64,000 nucleotides of DNA, from positions 133,661,577-133,725,576 of the forward strand of contig NC_133324.1 in NCBI RefSeq assembly GCF_042186555.1, read 5' to 3'. The DNA is from Aquarana catesbeiana (Eukaryota > Chordata > Amphibia > Anura > Ranidae). The position numbers and the translations under genes were made by a program. Positions within the stretch are counted from its first letter, which is position 1, and each line of letters begins with the position of its first letter. Positions 21,257-33,595 of this stretch are shown piece after piece. The notes under the pieces are model-generated. The model made no database searches, was not told the DNA's origin, and saw nothing but the letters and a program-made list of their open reading frames with translations.

Positions 21257-22555
21257 GAATCTGCATGTATGGACATCCATGTACAATCTTCAAAACGTAG
21301 CATTCTACTTGGCAGCTTGCAGTTTACTTTGGTTGGATGCGATCATTTTTACATGGGAATGCATGCTAGTTCTATTGTACGGTTAGAAAAAAAAAAAATG
21401 CTACACACAAACTGCTTTCCCTGTATTTTCAGTCCACAAATTAACTGACTGACCACACCTGATTTTAGGTGATGCAGAATTTTACATGCATGATCAATAT
21501 TCTTTAATCATACATGGACAAAAAACAAAGATGAACATTTTGCCTATACATTTTTGTTTTTTCTGCATTGACTCTTGTAGAAGTGTTCTTAAAAAGAAAA
21601 AAATACTGCAGCCATCACATCCAATGATTGGTAATAATCTGCTGCAATATGTTACATTATTGCTTTTGGGTTTAATACCACTTTAAATCAAATGCCTGAA
21701 AGGAGTACACTGCAGCCCTTGTACAAATCACCAGCAAAAGCCCTTCTGCACACACCTAAGGAATCCACAGATTCCCTATAAAGAACCGGTCTATAAAACA
21801 AATATTTGTTATGGAGCAGCCATTGACATCTGCACTTTATATACTCCTTCTAGTCACTAAACTCTTCGGAGTTTCATTGGTCCCAGCAGATTACGGGAAG
21901 TTGGTGTTAATATTCCCGAGACCTGTTTTCCACGTTACCCAGCAAGGCAGACGTGTATGGAGGAAGGACAACATGTGTACTACTAATAATGATGAGAGGA
22001 GATGGAAACATAAAGCAGGGCAGTCAATCATCCCATCCAGAAGGGCTGCACTTCATTACAAATTATAGGAGGTATAAAAAAAACGGAGGACCATAGAGAC
22101 TTTCAACCTACTTTATGGCATGTAAACTGTATAGATACTGGTCAATGAGGCTTACAAAGGGGCTAGCGGTTGATTTTTTTTTTTTTTTTTTTTTTAGTAG
22201 AGTCTATTACAGCGTTAGCCATCAATTAAAATAGAAAGTTTGAAGTTAAAGTGACACCACTTCCTGGCAAAATACAGGCTGAATTCCAGCCTGTCCTATA
22301 GTCCTGCACGGTTGTATGGGCTCCTTTCCTATACTGATATTTCTCATTGTGATTTCACTGCATACTGTGAGCTTCTCACAGTGGTTATTACAAACTGTGG
22401 CATTTCCTGGTTTGAAGGCCATCAAGCATCATCTATCCCTTTCATTTCCAGTCTGACTGGCCTTGTCCTGCCCCTTTTATTCATTACATTTGAGTTCTTT
22501 CTATGGTGGAGGCTCCGAGTCATATGCAGGTATTACCTAGGATGGTCTGCTGGGA
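21257..22555. other. mostly unassigned sequence
   Basis: Scattered A/T runs (22175-22196), short frames without homology, and a possible small inverted pair around GGCTAGCGGTTGATTT near 22159 and GTTAGCCATCAATT near 22214. No gene or named repeat. Confidence 0.4.
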
Positions 22556-22757
22556 AATGCGTTCTGCCTAAAGCCAGCCATGGACGGAGAGATGTTCTTT
22601 CCTGCAACCACAGGCTGCAGGAAAGAAAATAGCTTGATTCCTCCATCAACACAGTCAGTGTTAATGGGAGAATCCCTCCTGTGGAGTCATTGTATTCTCC
22701 CGGCGTAGGGGAGCCATCCACCTGGGAGAACATAGTGACTACTGCTAGATGCTTTAA
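22556..22757. repeat. left half of a 'CTAGCAGCT' frog repeat, interrupted
   Basis: CTAAAGCCAGCCATGGAC, TTCCTGCAACCACAGGCTGC and GAACATAGTGACTACTGCTA match other copies (24625, 28525, 33000). The right half resumes at about 23868. Confidence 0.65.
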
Positions 22758-23545
22758 TATAATCCATAAATATAACAAATAATCCAATAATTCAAATTTG
22801 ATGTGCTTTGCTTGTGCTTATGTCTTAAATAAAATGAATGACAAAAATAAAATAAATACTTTTTTGAATCAAGATCTAAACAATAGGAGTGAAAAATGTA
22901 TTGTCCCATAAATCTCTTAAACTCATGAGTCCCGAAAGAAATGAATTCCAATAGAGTGATGAAAGTGCATACAATATTGTAAAGTACTCCACTAGTGTGT
23001 TGCACAAACAAATCCAAAACTTCTGGTGATCATCTTAACATGCAACACTCAACAAATAAAAGTTGCATCTTACCAGAAACTCTAAGGTCTGACTGTGCCT
23101 TATTGATATACACTTTGTCGGATGGATGGACTGATGCAATACAGCTCCACTACAGCCTGATCACATCAAAGAGAGCCCAGCAGCCGTAAATAGTCTCCTG
23201 TTACACGTTTTCACACCACTTCCGAGGTTATACACTTGTAGCCATAAATAACTTCAAGCGTACGTATATAAAAAGGAAAAGCTCGATATATGACAGAAAA
23301 AAAAAAAAAAATGATATCCACACGAGGAGTTAAAAAGGCATCAAAATGCAAAGATTCGTCTGGCGCCCAGGTGGGCTTGATGACGTCACCGCTAAAACTC
23401 TATCCTACGTGTTTCGTCCTAATGGTCGTCATCACTGGGGCAAATTTTTTATTTTTGTTCATTAATTCATGGAATATGCACAAGCATAATAGAATTATAA
23501 TAATTATTGGATTATTTATTATATTCATTTTATTTATGGATTATG
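22758..23545. mobile_element. MITE with ATAATCCATAAATA ends, inside the CTAGCAGCT repeat
   Basis: The left end ATAATCCATAAATATAAC, then AATAATCCAATAATTCA, is mirrored on the right by TAATTATTGGATTATTT, then TATTTATGGATTAT (about 23507-23544). It carries on the minus strand the GATGACGACCATTAGGACG AAACACGTAGG-type motif (about 23405-23435), linking it to the repeat module at 7061, 51400, 59270 and 61050. No protein frame. Confidence 0.65.
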
Positions 23546-24020
23546 CACTAGCAACTTTATTAGACAGTGCAACACATTTTTCTTTTTCATTTGTAATTTA
23601 TATTTTTATGTGGGGTATAGCGAGTGTGGTCGTCTCCATCTGATTGAGATTGTCATTTTGTGGGAAGATGCTGATGCACCAAGATCAGAACACCCTTGTT
23701 TTCTAAATGTAGATGTGTATGAGATTTAAATGTTTTTTTACCTATGCTTGCTTATTGTATGAAAGTTACTTTGGGGTTAATTGTGGTGTACTGTATTTTA
23801 TATATCGTCTTTATTCTAAAATTAATAAAAATAATATAAAAAACGAAAAACATCCTTGTTTAGGTTTAGCAGCTATAATAGCTGCTAACAATAATTGAAT
23901 GTAAAATCCGACAGGCTAGTTGTACCCAAGTTAAACGATCAACCTGGGTACATTCAGCCTGCCCATACATTGTGCGAATCTCAGCTGGTTCCTGCTGAAC
24001 CATCAAGAACAACCACTCCT
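23546..24020. repeat. AT-rich tail and right half of the interrupted CTAGCAGCT repeat
   Basis: 23546-23867 is AT-rich and ends in an A-rich stretch (AATAAAAATAATATAAAAAA). From about 23868, GCAGCTATAATAGCTGCTAA and CATTCAGCCTGCCCATACAT continue the repeat begun at 22556. Confidence 0.55.
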
Positions 24021-24624
24021 CCAGACTCTCCCCTCATCCATGAAGACATTTAGATATTTGCATAACTCCTCCTGCATTCATCAGGGCTGAGAGCTATTGG
24101 AAGGAGTACTGACAGGCAGGGTGCTGTGATGTTTTAAGAAAAACTATGTACAGAACCCTGCCAGCCCCCTCCCACCAGCCAGAATCTGCATGCATTGCAT
24201 AGAAAAGCACAATACCCGGTGATGACATCATTCGATCTAAAATGAGGTGTGTAATGAAATTGGAAAGGTTTTATTTAATTAATTCTTTAGCATGTTGATT
24301 AGGGGTAAAGGAGGAATCAAGGAAGGTAAAATATAAACAGATTACATTTCAGCTTTAAGGATTATGTAGCATGCAACATCATATAGCAGTGTGAGAAAAT
24401 AAACAATCATGCTTTCTATATGCGCTGCCTATATCACACCACCCCAAACTGTGCTGGTCGGAGAGCCAGGGGTCCTGTATTATGCAAGTAACCCAATACT
24501 CTGAATATTCCAGTGGTCATGTATATTGTCATTTACATACCAAAGAATTTGCACACTGTTGCTACCATATGGACAAGCATTTGCTGCTCTATGTGAAACA
24601 AGTACACTTGGTCTAATAAGACTC

Positions 24625-25095
24625 ACTGCACAACCAAAGCTGGCCACAAACTGAGTGTTTTTCAAAAATCGCTCGAGTTCCCCATCAACTCAGTCCCTCC
24701 CGCGGAGCCAGCGTTCTTCCGGTTGGGGGGCTGGGGAAGCCACCCCCACCAGTAGAACATAGTGATTATTACTAGTGGCTACAATACCCGCTAGCAATAA
24801 TTGCAAGTAAAATCGGACAGGCTGGTTGATCAATGGATCATCTTAGGTACATTCAGCCTTGCCCATACATGGTTCGAATCTTGGCAGATCCCTGATGAAC
24901 TAGCCAAGATTCAAACTGTCTATGACTGGCTTAAGACAGGCCATACATTGACCAACTTTCTTTCCTTCAACCACAGTGATCGCATAATATAAAACACTCG
25001 ACAAGCTAGTTGTACTGAAGTCAATCGATGGATCAACTTCAGTATAACCTGCCTGCCCATACATGGATCGAAATATCAATCAGCCTCTGGCTGGC
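24625..25095. repeat. tandem pieces of the CTAGCAGCT frog repeat
   Basis: Two or more partial copies: GTAGAACATAGTGATTATTA, ACTAGTGGCTACAATACCCG, ATCGGACAGGCTGGTTGATC, then a second CTCGACAAGCTAGTTGTACT and CTGCCTGCCCATACATGG. No gene. Confidence 0.6.
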
Positions 25096-25430
25096 TTAAA
25101 GTGATATTAAAAGGTTTTTTTGGTTTTCTTTTTAAATAACAAACATGTCATGCTTACCTGCTCTGTGCAATGGTTTTGCAGAGCAGCCCTGATCCTCTTC
25201 TCGGGTCCCCCGCTGGCGCTCTTGGCTCCTCTCACTTGACCAGTGCCCCCAATAGCAAGCTGCTTGCTACAAGCGCACTGGTGCATGCTTGCTTCCGAGC
25301 CCTGCTCTATGGATCCAATGGCTCTCACTGCTGTGTCTTAGCAAATGACGAGAGAGACCCGGGACAGCTGAGGCTCCTGTGCACATCACTGGATCGGAAT
25401 CAGGCTCCGGTAAATTAAAATTTGTTGAGA
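25096..25430 (-). mobile_element. palindromic MITE (CCATTGGCTCC family), copy 2
   Basis: Begins TTAAAGTGATATTAAAAGG, then a T-rich part, CTTACCTGCTCTGTGCAATG, CTCTTCTCGGGTCCCC and AGCAAGCTGCTTGCTAC, the reverse order of the copy at 14816-15236. Confidence 0.7.
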
Positions 25431-25438
25431 CTCTACTG

Positions 25439-25595
25439 CAGGGGTCTCAAACCGGTGGCCCTCCAGCTGTTGTGAAACTACAAGTCTCATCATGCCTCTG
25501 CCTGTGGGAGTCATGCTTGTTACTGTCAGCCTTGCAATGCCTCATGGGACTTGTAGTTTTGCAACAGCTGGAGGGCCGTCAGTTTGAGACCCCTG
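25439..25595. mobile_element. hAT-type palindromic MITE with paired ZNF143-like motifs, copy 1
   Basis: Ends CAGGGGTCTCAAAC and GTTTGAGACCCCTG. Flanks CTCTACTG (25431-25438) and CTCTAGTG (25596-25603) give an 8-bp duplication with one mismatch. The interior has ACTACAAGTCTCATCATGCC and, in reverse, GCCTCATGGGACTTGTAGTT, both close to the ZNF143/STAF site ACTACAATTCCCAGCATGCC. It shares its core with 37623-37781 and 46057-46215 but has different tips. Confidence 0.88.
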
Positions 25596-25730
25596 CTCTA
25601 GTGGGAATCAATGTCTACATCTTATATGCAAAGTTTTTTTAGAGATATGAAAATGGCACACAGACTGGCAAAGTCAGGTTCCATGCACATGGCTGTGTAC
25701 AGCAAGCAGAACCTGCATAATCACTAACAG

Positions 25731-26087
25731 ACAGAGCACCATGGCAGAACCCTGTTCCAGACAGAGCACCATGGCAGAACCCTGTTCCAGACAGAACACC
25801 ATGGCAGAACCCTGTTCCAGACAGAACACCATGGCAGAACCCTGTTCCAGACAGAACACCATGGCAGAACCCTGTTCCAGACAGAACACCATGGCAGAAC
25901 CCTGTTCCAGACAGAACACCATGGCAGAACCCTGTTCCAGACAGAACACCATGGCAGAACCCTGTTCCAGACAGAACACCATGGCAGAACCCTGTTCCAG
26001 ACAGAACACCATGGCAGAACCCTGTTCCAGACAGAACACCATGGCAGAACCCTGTTCCAGACAGAACACCATGGCAGAACCCTGTTC
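25731..26087. repeat. 30-bp minisatellite, about 12 copies
   Basis: Unit ACAGAACACCATGGCAGAAC plus CCTGTTCCAG, exact period 30. The first two copies carry G instead of A (GAGCACC); the rest look identical. Because 30 is a multiple of three and no frame meets a stop, both strands show long repetitive frames, which are not genes. Homogeneity suggests recent expansion. Confidence 0.98.
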
Positions 26088-26199
26088 TGTCTGAACAGCC
26101 CCCAATAAGGTTTTTAGTGGATGAAACCAAGTGGTGTGCGACCCTCCTTTTCAGACTTGCAGCATCTTCTCATAATAATTATAAGCAGATCTCCAGAGC

Positions 26200-26640
26200 A
26201 AACCCCACCATCAGCAGTAAAATAAATAAATAAATAAAAATAAAGCCACAACATCACAGTGCACCACCCTTATGCTTCTGCCAGGAAGAAGCTTGGGGCA
26301 GAGCTGAGCAGCAGAAAGTACAGGGTCTGGAGGAGAACCAGAGGAGGGCTAGAGTCAGCTGAGACCAGGGAATGTGGAGACAGAGGTGCTGGGGTTGCAC
26401 AGAGAGGAGCAGGATCTGCAAGAACAGTTCTGTCATCCTCTCTGCTGCCAACTGCTGAGACGGGGACGGGGGGTGGGGGGTGGTGTGTTCAAAACATGAG
26501 CCTCTCCTCGTCTGCACAGGGAAGCAATGGAGTTATGTTATCTAAGGGAAGTTCCCAAAACATGGCCCATTGGGGGTACTTGAGGACTGAGGTTGAGAAC
26601 CACTGCTATAGACAATGCAAATTAAAAAAAAAAAAAAAAC
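26200..26640. other. unassigned sequence with repeat tail
   Basis: (AAAT)n near 26220-26245, a G-rich run (26461-26482) and GTACTTGAGGACTGAGGTTG near 26576, an interspersed-repeat end. The 128-residue frame 26259-26645 matches nothing known to me. Confidence 0.4.
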
Positions 26641-26755
26641 AATAAAAAGTGAGAAGTGTGGAGTATGAGTTGATGGAAAAAAGGTAAAAGTTCAGTTGTT
26701 GGGTAGCGGTAGAGGTGGGGTAGACTCCCCTGAAGAGCTGTGTTTGACGATGGCC

Positions 26756-27065
26756 TTAGCCTTGGTTCACACTAGAATGCGGTGCGGGGAACCCACGATC
26801 CGTATGTGTTTCTCGCACTGAATTCAAATCGCACTGCCCTTGCGATCTGCAGCAGGTGTCAGTGCAATTTTAACAGCACCCCAAACTCAGTGCCTTTGCG
26901 TGCACTAGATCGCAGTGTACAAAACGACCACACGATCCAGTTGCAGTGTGGTTCCAAAATTGCCATAGGCACAACTTTGCTGCAATGTGGTGTGATTTGA
27001 GAAAATTCATTTTGATTGGCTTAATGGGCTTAGACCGCAGCTTTAAATAGCATGTGAATGTGTCT
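26756..27065. repeat. 'TTCACACTNGNATGCG' frog repeat
   Basis: Begins TTGGTTCACACTAGAATGCG and has many short inverted GATCGCA/TGCGATC pieces. Related pieces lie at 37203-37445, 39911-40180 and 49162-49270. Confidence 0.55.
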
Positions 27066-27285
27066 TTCTTGCCCCAGGCTGTATTGAAAGAAATGTGTCG
27101 CATACCCCCCCCAAAAAACTAAACACACAACCACCAGCCACCCCTGCAGGCCATCCACAGTGTAGTGCAATGACAATAACTGATTCTATGCAGTAGGGCT
27201 TGGGAATCAATGAGAAATTGTAATCCAGAAGGCAAGTATACTCTCTTGTTGGTCCCCCGAGCCCTTCTCCATGGAAGCCATTGAG

Positions 27286-27434
27286 GATTGATTTACTAAA
27301 TGCAGAAAAAAAATAAATAAAACTGTTCATTTTGCAAAGGAATTTACCCCACAACTTAATCACTAAGCTCTTTGGAAAACTCCCTTGCAAAATGAAAAAA
27401 AAATCGATTTGCCTTTAGTAAATCAACCCCATTG
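27286..27434. mobile_element. short MITE with GATTTACTAAA ends
   Basis: Left TGATTTACTAAATGCAG and right TTTAGTAAATCAACCCC are inverted repeats about 145 bp apart, also echoing internally (CATTTTGCAAAGG versus CCTTGCAAAATG). Confidence 0.7.
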
Positions 27435-27529
27435 TTTCCATACTTTGCACTGATGGCGGCCAACAAGCATGAAACCACTGCATGTAGTTTGGAATTTTTG
27501 GCTGAATAATACTAGGCTGTATCCGTTAT

Positions 27530-28515
27530 ACACCAGAGGTTGTGAATATACTGATTAGCCATGGAACATAAAGAAAAGAAGAATAAGAGGAATAACCTTT
27601 ATCTGTTGGGATAGGTGACAGAATGCGATATTCAAGGAAGGCTCTCCTGTTCTATGTTATAGTAAAATTCAATAGAAGCCTTTAATTGTGTGACACTCTG
27701 TGACTCACATACTGAATCAACCTGCCAGCTACAAAATTTAAAAAGAGAAAAAATATAAAAAGGAACAAAAAAAAAAAAAAAATAAAGTCTGATTATTAAG
27801 CGGCTATATTTTACTGCCAAACCAAAGGTCTAATGGTAATCAGTAGCAGTCACCTCTATAACACATTCCTTTATACTTCATGGTGTATTATCAGTGCCTT
27901 CTAGACATATGAGAACTGAAGATGATAAGAAATATTAAGACGACCCATAATGCTCTTTGGCTTTGTATGACACTTTGGTCACAGAGGAGCAGTTAGCGAC
28001 ACCCAAACCACTTCCTGACTTTATCTACTCTGAAGTGTAACAGAAAAAGAAAGTTACGTGTGCGTGTCATCGTATTGCTGGCTGCAGGAAAAAAAAAAAA
28101 AAAATATGAACTTTAGTGTGGACAGTCTTTGCGGTATAATTGAAGCACCAATCACAAGCAGAAATTGTTAGGCCTAGACATGGCTTCCTCTCTTGCAAGG
28201 TAAGCTCAGCACAGATCATAGACCGGATGCATGTGCTCTCCCCAGAGATTGAGCTTGGAAGCCATAAATATCGCTCAGCAAAATCCTGTATCCTTCTCCT
28301 GTATATAATACATCTGAGGGTTAATTGGAAATTCTCAAACAAAGAAAGGTATTGTGAATGGAAGGAAAAAAAAGACACCTTTTGTTACCAGTTATCAGGA
28401 GCAGAACATGTGCCTCGCCTTAAACAAACGCACTTCAGGTGAAATAAAAAATTAGCATGCTGTCATTTGTCCTTTTGTAATCTCATTAATAAGATCAGTC
28501 TCATTGGCCTGTACA
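27530..28515. other. low-repeat stretch, candidate conserved non-coding sequence
   Basis: Nearly 1 kb with only two A runs (27767-27782, 28089-28103) and no repeat ends recognised. Notable blocks are AATTGAAGCACCAATCACAA near 28138 and TTGTAATCTCATTAATAAGA near 28474. Short frames on both strands show no protein similarity. Conservation untested. Confidence 0.28.
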
Positions 28516-28519
28516 CCAA

Positions 28520-28679
28520 AAGCCTAGGGCCGGCCATACACTGTGCAAATTTCATTCCTGCAACCACGGGTTGCAGGAAAGAGATTTGCACGATTCCCCC
28601 ATTAACACAGACAATGTGGACCGGGGAGTCAGCAAGTGTCTTCTCCCCCACCAGGATGACAGTGACTATCACTAGCAGC
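28520..28679. repeat. left half of a CTAGCAGCT frog repeat split by a hAT element
   Basis: GGCCGGCCATACACTGTGC, TCCTGCAACCACGGGTTGC and GACAGTGACTATCACTAGCA. It continues at 30235 beyond the hAT element (AGGAGCCGCTTGCGATAATC, CAGGCTGGATTC). Confidence 0.7.
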
Positions 28680-29178
28680 TAGGGTGGATTTGATTTAAAT
28701 CACGATTTTTAAAAGAGCAACTGTCATCTCTGTCCCGCAGCGGCTCCTCCTTTGATCCGCTGTTGACTCTCCGACAGTTCCCATTTACTTTAAGGCTCTG
28801 TTCCAATCTAGGCGTTGCTATTCTACAGGCGTTTTCAAGGTTAAAAGGTCACCAATGTAAAAGCAGTAAAATGCCTGTAATCTGCCAGAAAAAAAAAAAA
28901 TAAGCTCCTGTACTTTGAGCGACAGGCGTTTTGCTTCAGGCCATTGAAATGAATGGGATTTGTCTTGTTGGGCATTTTTAGAGCTGAGACTTACAGCAGA
29001 AAAACGCCCCAAAGACACCTAGGTGTGAACAGAGCCTAGAGGGATGGCTGGTGATGGGGCAGTGAGACCAGGTGAGGGACGTGGCGGCAGCAGGCGAGTG
29101 GATGCCCACTAACAGGCGCTGCCATGATGGATCTGAAATGACAGATGCTCTTTAAATGTAAGGACTTATTCTGGCTGG

Positions 29179-29845
<667 letters not shown>

Positions 29846-30234
29846 AATGAAGGTTTCCTATTTAGGATAATAAGCTAGTAAAACAGCAATATCAGAACCG
29901 ATTTTAGGTTAATCACACATAGTTTAAGAACTATTCAAATTCTTTTATTTCATTAAAATAATAAACATTGCCAGTGCATGTTGTTATCTCAACTTGCAGA
30001 GCTTGGATTCATTGAAGGAGTTTACCAAAAAATGTAAATATTGTAGAATACACAGCCTCATGCTACATAACTAAGCTCCATTTCATGCTGAATTAACTAA
30101 ATTATTAATGTATCTTAAATAGAAAACAATCTTTGGATAGACTTTTACTACAAAAGCATGTTATTAAAATAAAATTTGATAAATCCGTTTGTTTTGTTTT
30201 TTAAATCAAAAAGCATTGATTTTTATCCACCCTG

Positions 30235-30670
30235 CTAGGAGCCGCTTGCGATAATCAGGAGCAAATCCAGCAGGCTGGATTCTTCAACAACTTGGTACAT
30301 TCAGCCTGCCCATTAACGGTTCAAATGGTGTATAGCTGGCCTAAAGCTGGGAGACATGTGGGCTGAAAAAATGAAGTAATCTAAAGCTGGCCCAATATGG
30401 AGTGATTTTCTTTCCTGCTACCATGTTTACTCAATTCCCCTATCAACATGGGGGATGGGGGAGAGGGAGGGGGAGTCATGGAAGCCGTCCCCACCAGGAA
30501 AAAATAGCTGCTAGAAATAAAATTGCATGTAAAATTCGACAGGCTGGTTGTACCCAAGTTGATCGATCAATTTTGGTACATTTAGCTAGCCGATACATGG
30601 CTCCAATCTTGGCCGGTCTCTCCTGAACAGGCCGAGATTCGAACCGCCGATGACAGGCTTAACAGATTTG
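30235..30670. repeat. right half of the split repeat and a second copy
   Basis: 30235-30350 completes the repeat begun at 28520. 30370-30670 is another copy (CTAAAGCTGGCCCAATATGG, AAATTCGACAGGCTGGTTGT, GCCGATACATGGCTCCAATC). Confidence 0.6.
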
Positions 30671-30679
30671 CCTTCCAGG

Positions 30680-31790
30680 CACAGATGGAGGAATCTCTTG
30701 CATAGGCCATTGTATTCCGCAGCCAGCAACTATCATAATGCCCAAATAGCGTCTGCATTTGATTGGATGCAGTCACTGTTCAGCTGACAATTTTCCATCC
30801 GTCACCCATTAAATTTTTACATTTTTTAAAACGAATCAGTGGGGGGGCGTTAGATACCAGGCAGTACCAATGTGCAAAGGTGTGTTTACTTTGGAAGGAT
30901 AAATGACCTCTAATGTTGGGCTTCTTACATGTTTGAATGTTGCTACAATGTAAACTATTTGTTTTCACATTTTAGAAAAGGAAGCCTCAGATTGTGCAGA
31001 AATTTTAAAAGGGTGCCATAACTGAAAAATGGTTGAAAAACACTGTGATAGACCAATATATAGGCAAAATCTGTATGAAGGGAACAGACGTTTGCTCAAG
31101 TCACCCCTACATCTCACATGTGTCAAATCAATAGCTTTTTTAGCAGATCGAAGCCCAAATGGCTGAGCAGAGGAGCTTTGATCAATGCTCTGACATTCCG
31201 GCACTGTGTACAGAGTATAAAAGGGGGCACACACAATACAACTATGGCTCTTAAAATGATACTGATACTAAAGATAAAAACATTTATCTTAATACATTAA
31301 ATAAAAACGGGAGCTATTCCTGCGCTACCAAATTGGAAAAAATGTAGTAGTCGTACAAGATACAATCACTTTTGAATCAACATATATGTATTATTGTTTA
31401 TATTTATATTAATCACCTGTTGGATCAATATATATGCAACCAATTTTAGTTACTACACCCATTCATGCGTACTTATCACTCCAACTCATGCGATTTTTTT
31501 TTTTTTTTTTTTTTTTTTTACGTACGTTTATATACTCTATTTTATCGAGGCCTCTTGCCCTACGACCAGTAGGAATTATTAACAATACCAATAAGCATAG
31601 ACCCTCTGGGTAGCGCAGCACCCCCCCCCTCTTTTTATATCTTAATACATTCCACGCATTAAGGTGAAAAACATTTTCTATTTCTCTGTACCCCCCCACT
31701 TCCCTGCATAAAGGGATTAGAGGGGAGAAAAGATCCAGTAATATGCACGGCTGAATCTCCTCTCCCATCTCTTCCTCTTCACACAACCCT
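30680..31790. other. unassigned AT-rich sequence
   Basis: A T22-type run (31496-31519), C runs (31621-31629, 31691-31697) and scattered short frames. No gene recognised. Confidence 0.4.
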
Positions 31791-31795
31791 CGAGC

Positions 31796-32096
31796 AGGAG
31801 CCATTGGCCCCTTTTGCTCTTAATCAAATCCAGGGGGTGGGAAAGTCCCGCTGTGCAAGTCTATGGAGCGTGGCTCCATAGACACACAGCTCGGGAGCAC
31901 GCGAACACTGTGTGCCTCCATAGCGGCTTCCTATGGGGACACACGAAGAGCGGGAGGAGCCAGGATGGCCGCCGGGGGAACCCGAGAAGAGGAGAATCAG
32001 GGCCACTCTGTGAAATACCACTGAACAGAGCAGGTGAGCATAACATTTTTTATTTATAATAAAATAACAAACATTTACTTTAGTAACACTTTAACT
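31796..32096 (+). mobile_element. palindromic MITE (CCATTGGCTCC family), copy 3
   Basis: GGAGCCATTGGCCCC, GGCTTCCTATGGGGACAC, GAACCCGAGAAGAGGAGAAT, CACTGAACAGAGCAGGTGAG and AACACTTTAA in the same order as 14816-15236. The left terminal repeat is missing. Confidence 0.7.
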
Positions 32097-32320
32097 AGGC
32101 CTTCCACAGTGATCTGCATGGTAAACACGAGGCATACGCTGCCAACTCGTAGGTTATTAAAGTCTATGTAAGCTCTGAATCGATTTTTCAGTATGTTTGG
32201 CATCATCATATGACACCATTTACAGTCTTCTCAAGCAACAGATTTTTGTAAATTTGTTGCAAAGTTTCTTACGTGGAGATCTTCCCTATAACAGCATTTC
32301 CTGTCGCAGCCTGACAACTC

Positions 32321-32743
32321 TAATGCCCCGTACACACGATCGGATTTTCCAACAACAAATCGGCGGATTTTTGTTCGAAGGTTGTTGGCTCCAACTTGTC
32401 TTGCAAACACACGGTCACACAAATGTTGGCCAACAATTACGAAGGTGGGAACGTGGCGACGTACGACGAGCCAAGAAAAAGGAAGCTCAATAGCCAGTGC
32501 GGCTCCTTCTGCTTGATTCCAAGCATGTGTGAACTTTTGTGCATCGGACTTGTGTACACACGATCGGACTTTCCGAAAACAAGTTTTGTTGGCGGAAAAT
32601 TTGAGAACCTGCTAGCCAACATTTGTTGGTGGAAAGTCCGACAACAAATGTTCAATGGAGCGTACACACGGTCAGACTTTCAGTCAACAAGCTCACATCC
32701 AACATTTGTTGTTGGAATATCCGATCGTGTGTATGGGGCATAA
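32321..32743. mobile_element. MITE with GTACACACGATCGG ends
   Basis: Left TAATGCCCCGTACACACGAT and right ATCGTGTGTATGGGGCATAA are inverted repeats, with inner TTGTTGG/CCAACAA inverted blocks throughout. Overlapping frames here (32197-32743) are by-products. A hallmark ranid repeat in my recollection. Confidence 0.85.
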
Positions 32744-33136
32744 GCCGCTGCCCTGCAATTAGCAGCAGTGTTGTCATTCTGTCCTAAGAGGTCCTTCAGG
32801 TAGTCATTGTACTGCCTATCAGATAAGCTACCGAATGGACAACTGAAGGACCTCACAGAGAAGGTGGAAAACACTGCTAATTGTAAAGCAGTGGCATGGA
32901 GCTGTCAGCCTGCAACAGGAAAAACAGTTAGCAGGATCTCTGGGTAAGGAACTTAGGGACAGATTCACTAAAATATTTGCTTATGGCAAAGCCATTGCAT
33001 TCCCCGCCGGTAGAACACAGTGATTATGGTTAGCGGCATGAATAGCCACTAGCAATAATCGCATGTAAAACACATGGTTTGAATCTCGGCCTGTCCCTGC
33101 TGAACCGGCCAAGATTCAAACTGTCTATGGCCAGCT
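32744..33136. repeat. mixed sequence ending in a CTAGCAGCT repeat piece
   Basis: From about 33000: CGGTAGAACACAGTGATTAT, AGCCACTAGCAATAATCGCA and CTATGGCCAGCTTAAAG. The part before is unassigned (an inverted pair GTCCTTCAGGTAGTCATTGT / CAACTGAAGGACCTC near 32790-32855). Confidence 0.55.
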
Positions 33137-33595
33137 TAAAGTGGAGCTCTACCCAAAAGTGGAAGTTCCGCTTTAAGGACTCCTCACCCCCTGACATGCC
33201 ACATTTAGCATGTCTTTTTTTGGGGGGGGGGGCCTAGTTTTGACAGGTACCCAGCTCCCACTCGGGCCGCCTAGGCAACTCAAACGGAAGTTCTCCTCTC
33301 CCCCTCCCCCCTGCAATCTTCTGGGACACATCACAGGTCCCAGTAAATTGCCCGGCCATTGAGGCGGCGCAGCGCGACTCACGCATGCACAGTGCGCACC
33401 CAGCTGTGAAGCTGTCACAGCCGGGTGCCCACACTTGTAATGTCGGGGAGAGGCGAAGGAGAGAAGTGAGGGTTCGGGCGGCCGCATCGCTGAACCGTGG
33501 GACAGGCGAGTGTGTTTAGTAAAAGCCAGCAGGTACACTTTTTGTAGCTCTTGACTTTTAATAAACACAAAAATGACTGGAACTCCACTTTAAAA
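33137..33595. mobile_element. MITE with AAAGTGGAGCT / AACTCCACTTTA ends, copy 2
   Basis: Left TAAAGTGGAGCTCTACCC and right TGACTGGAACTCCACTTTAA are inverted repeats. The GC-rich core contains CTTCTGGGACACATCACAGG and CGCGACTCACGCATGCAC, shared with 14176-14712. Frames at 33173-33568 are antisense by-products. Confidence 0.75.

Noticed and set aside
25731..26087. CRISPR-like direct repeats
   Set aside because: The 30-bp units are contiguous with no unique spacers, and the DNA is vertebrate.
25639..26130. Long frames on both strands with MAEPCSRQNT or GSAMVFCLEQ repeats
   Set aside because: They are direct translations of a 30-bp tandem repeat whose length is a multiple of three and lacks stops; no unique sequence, splice or promoter evidence.
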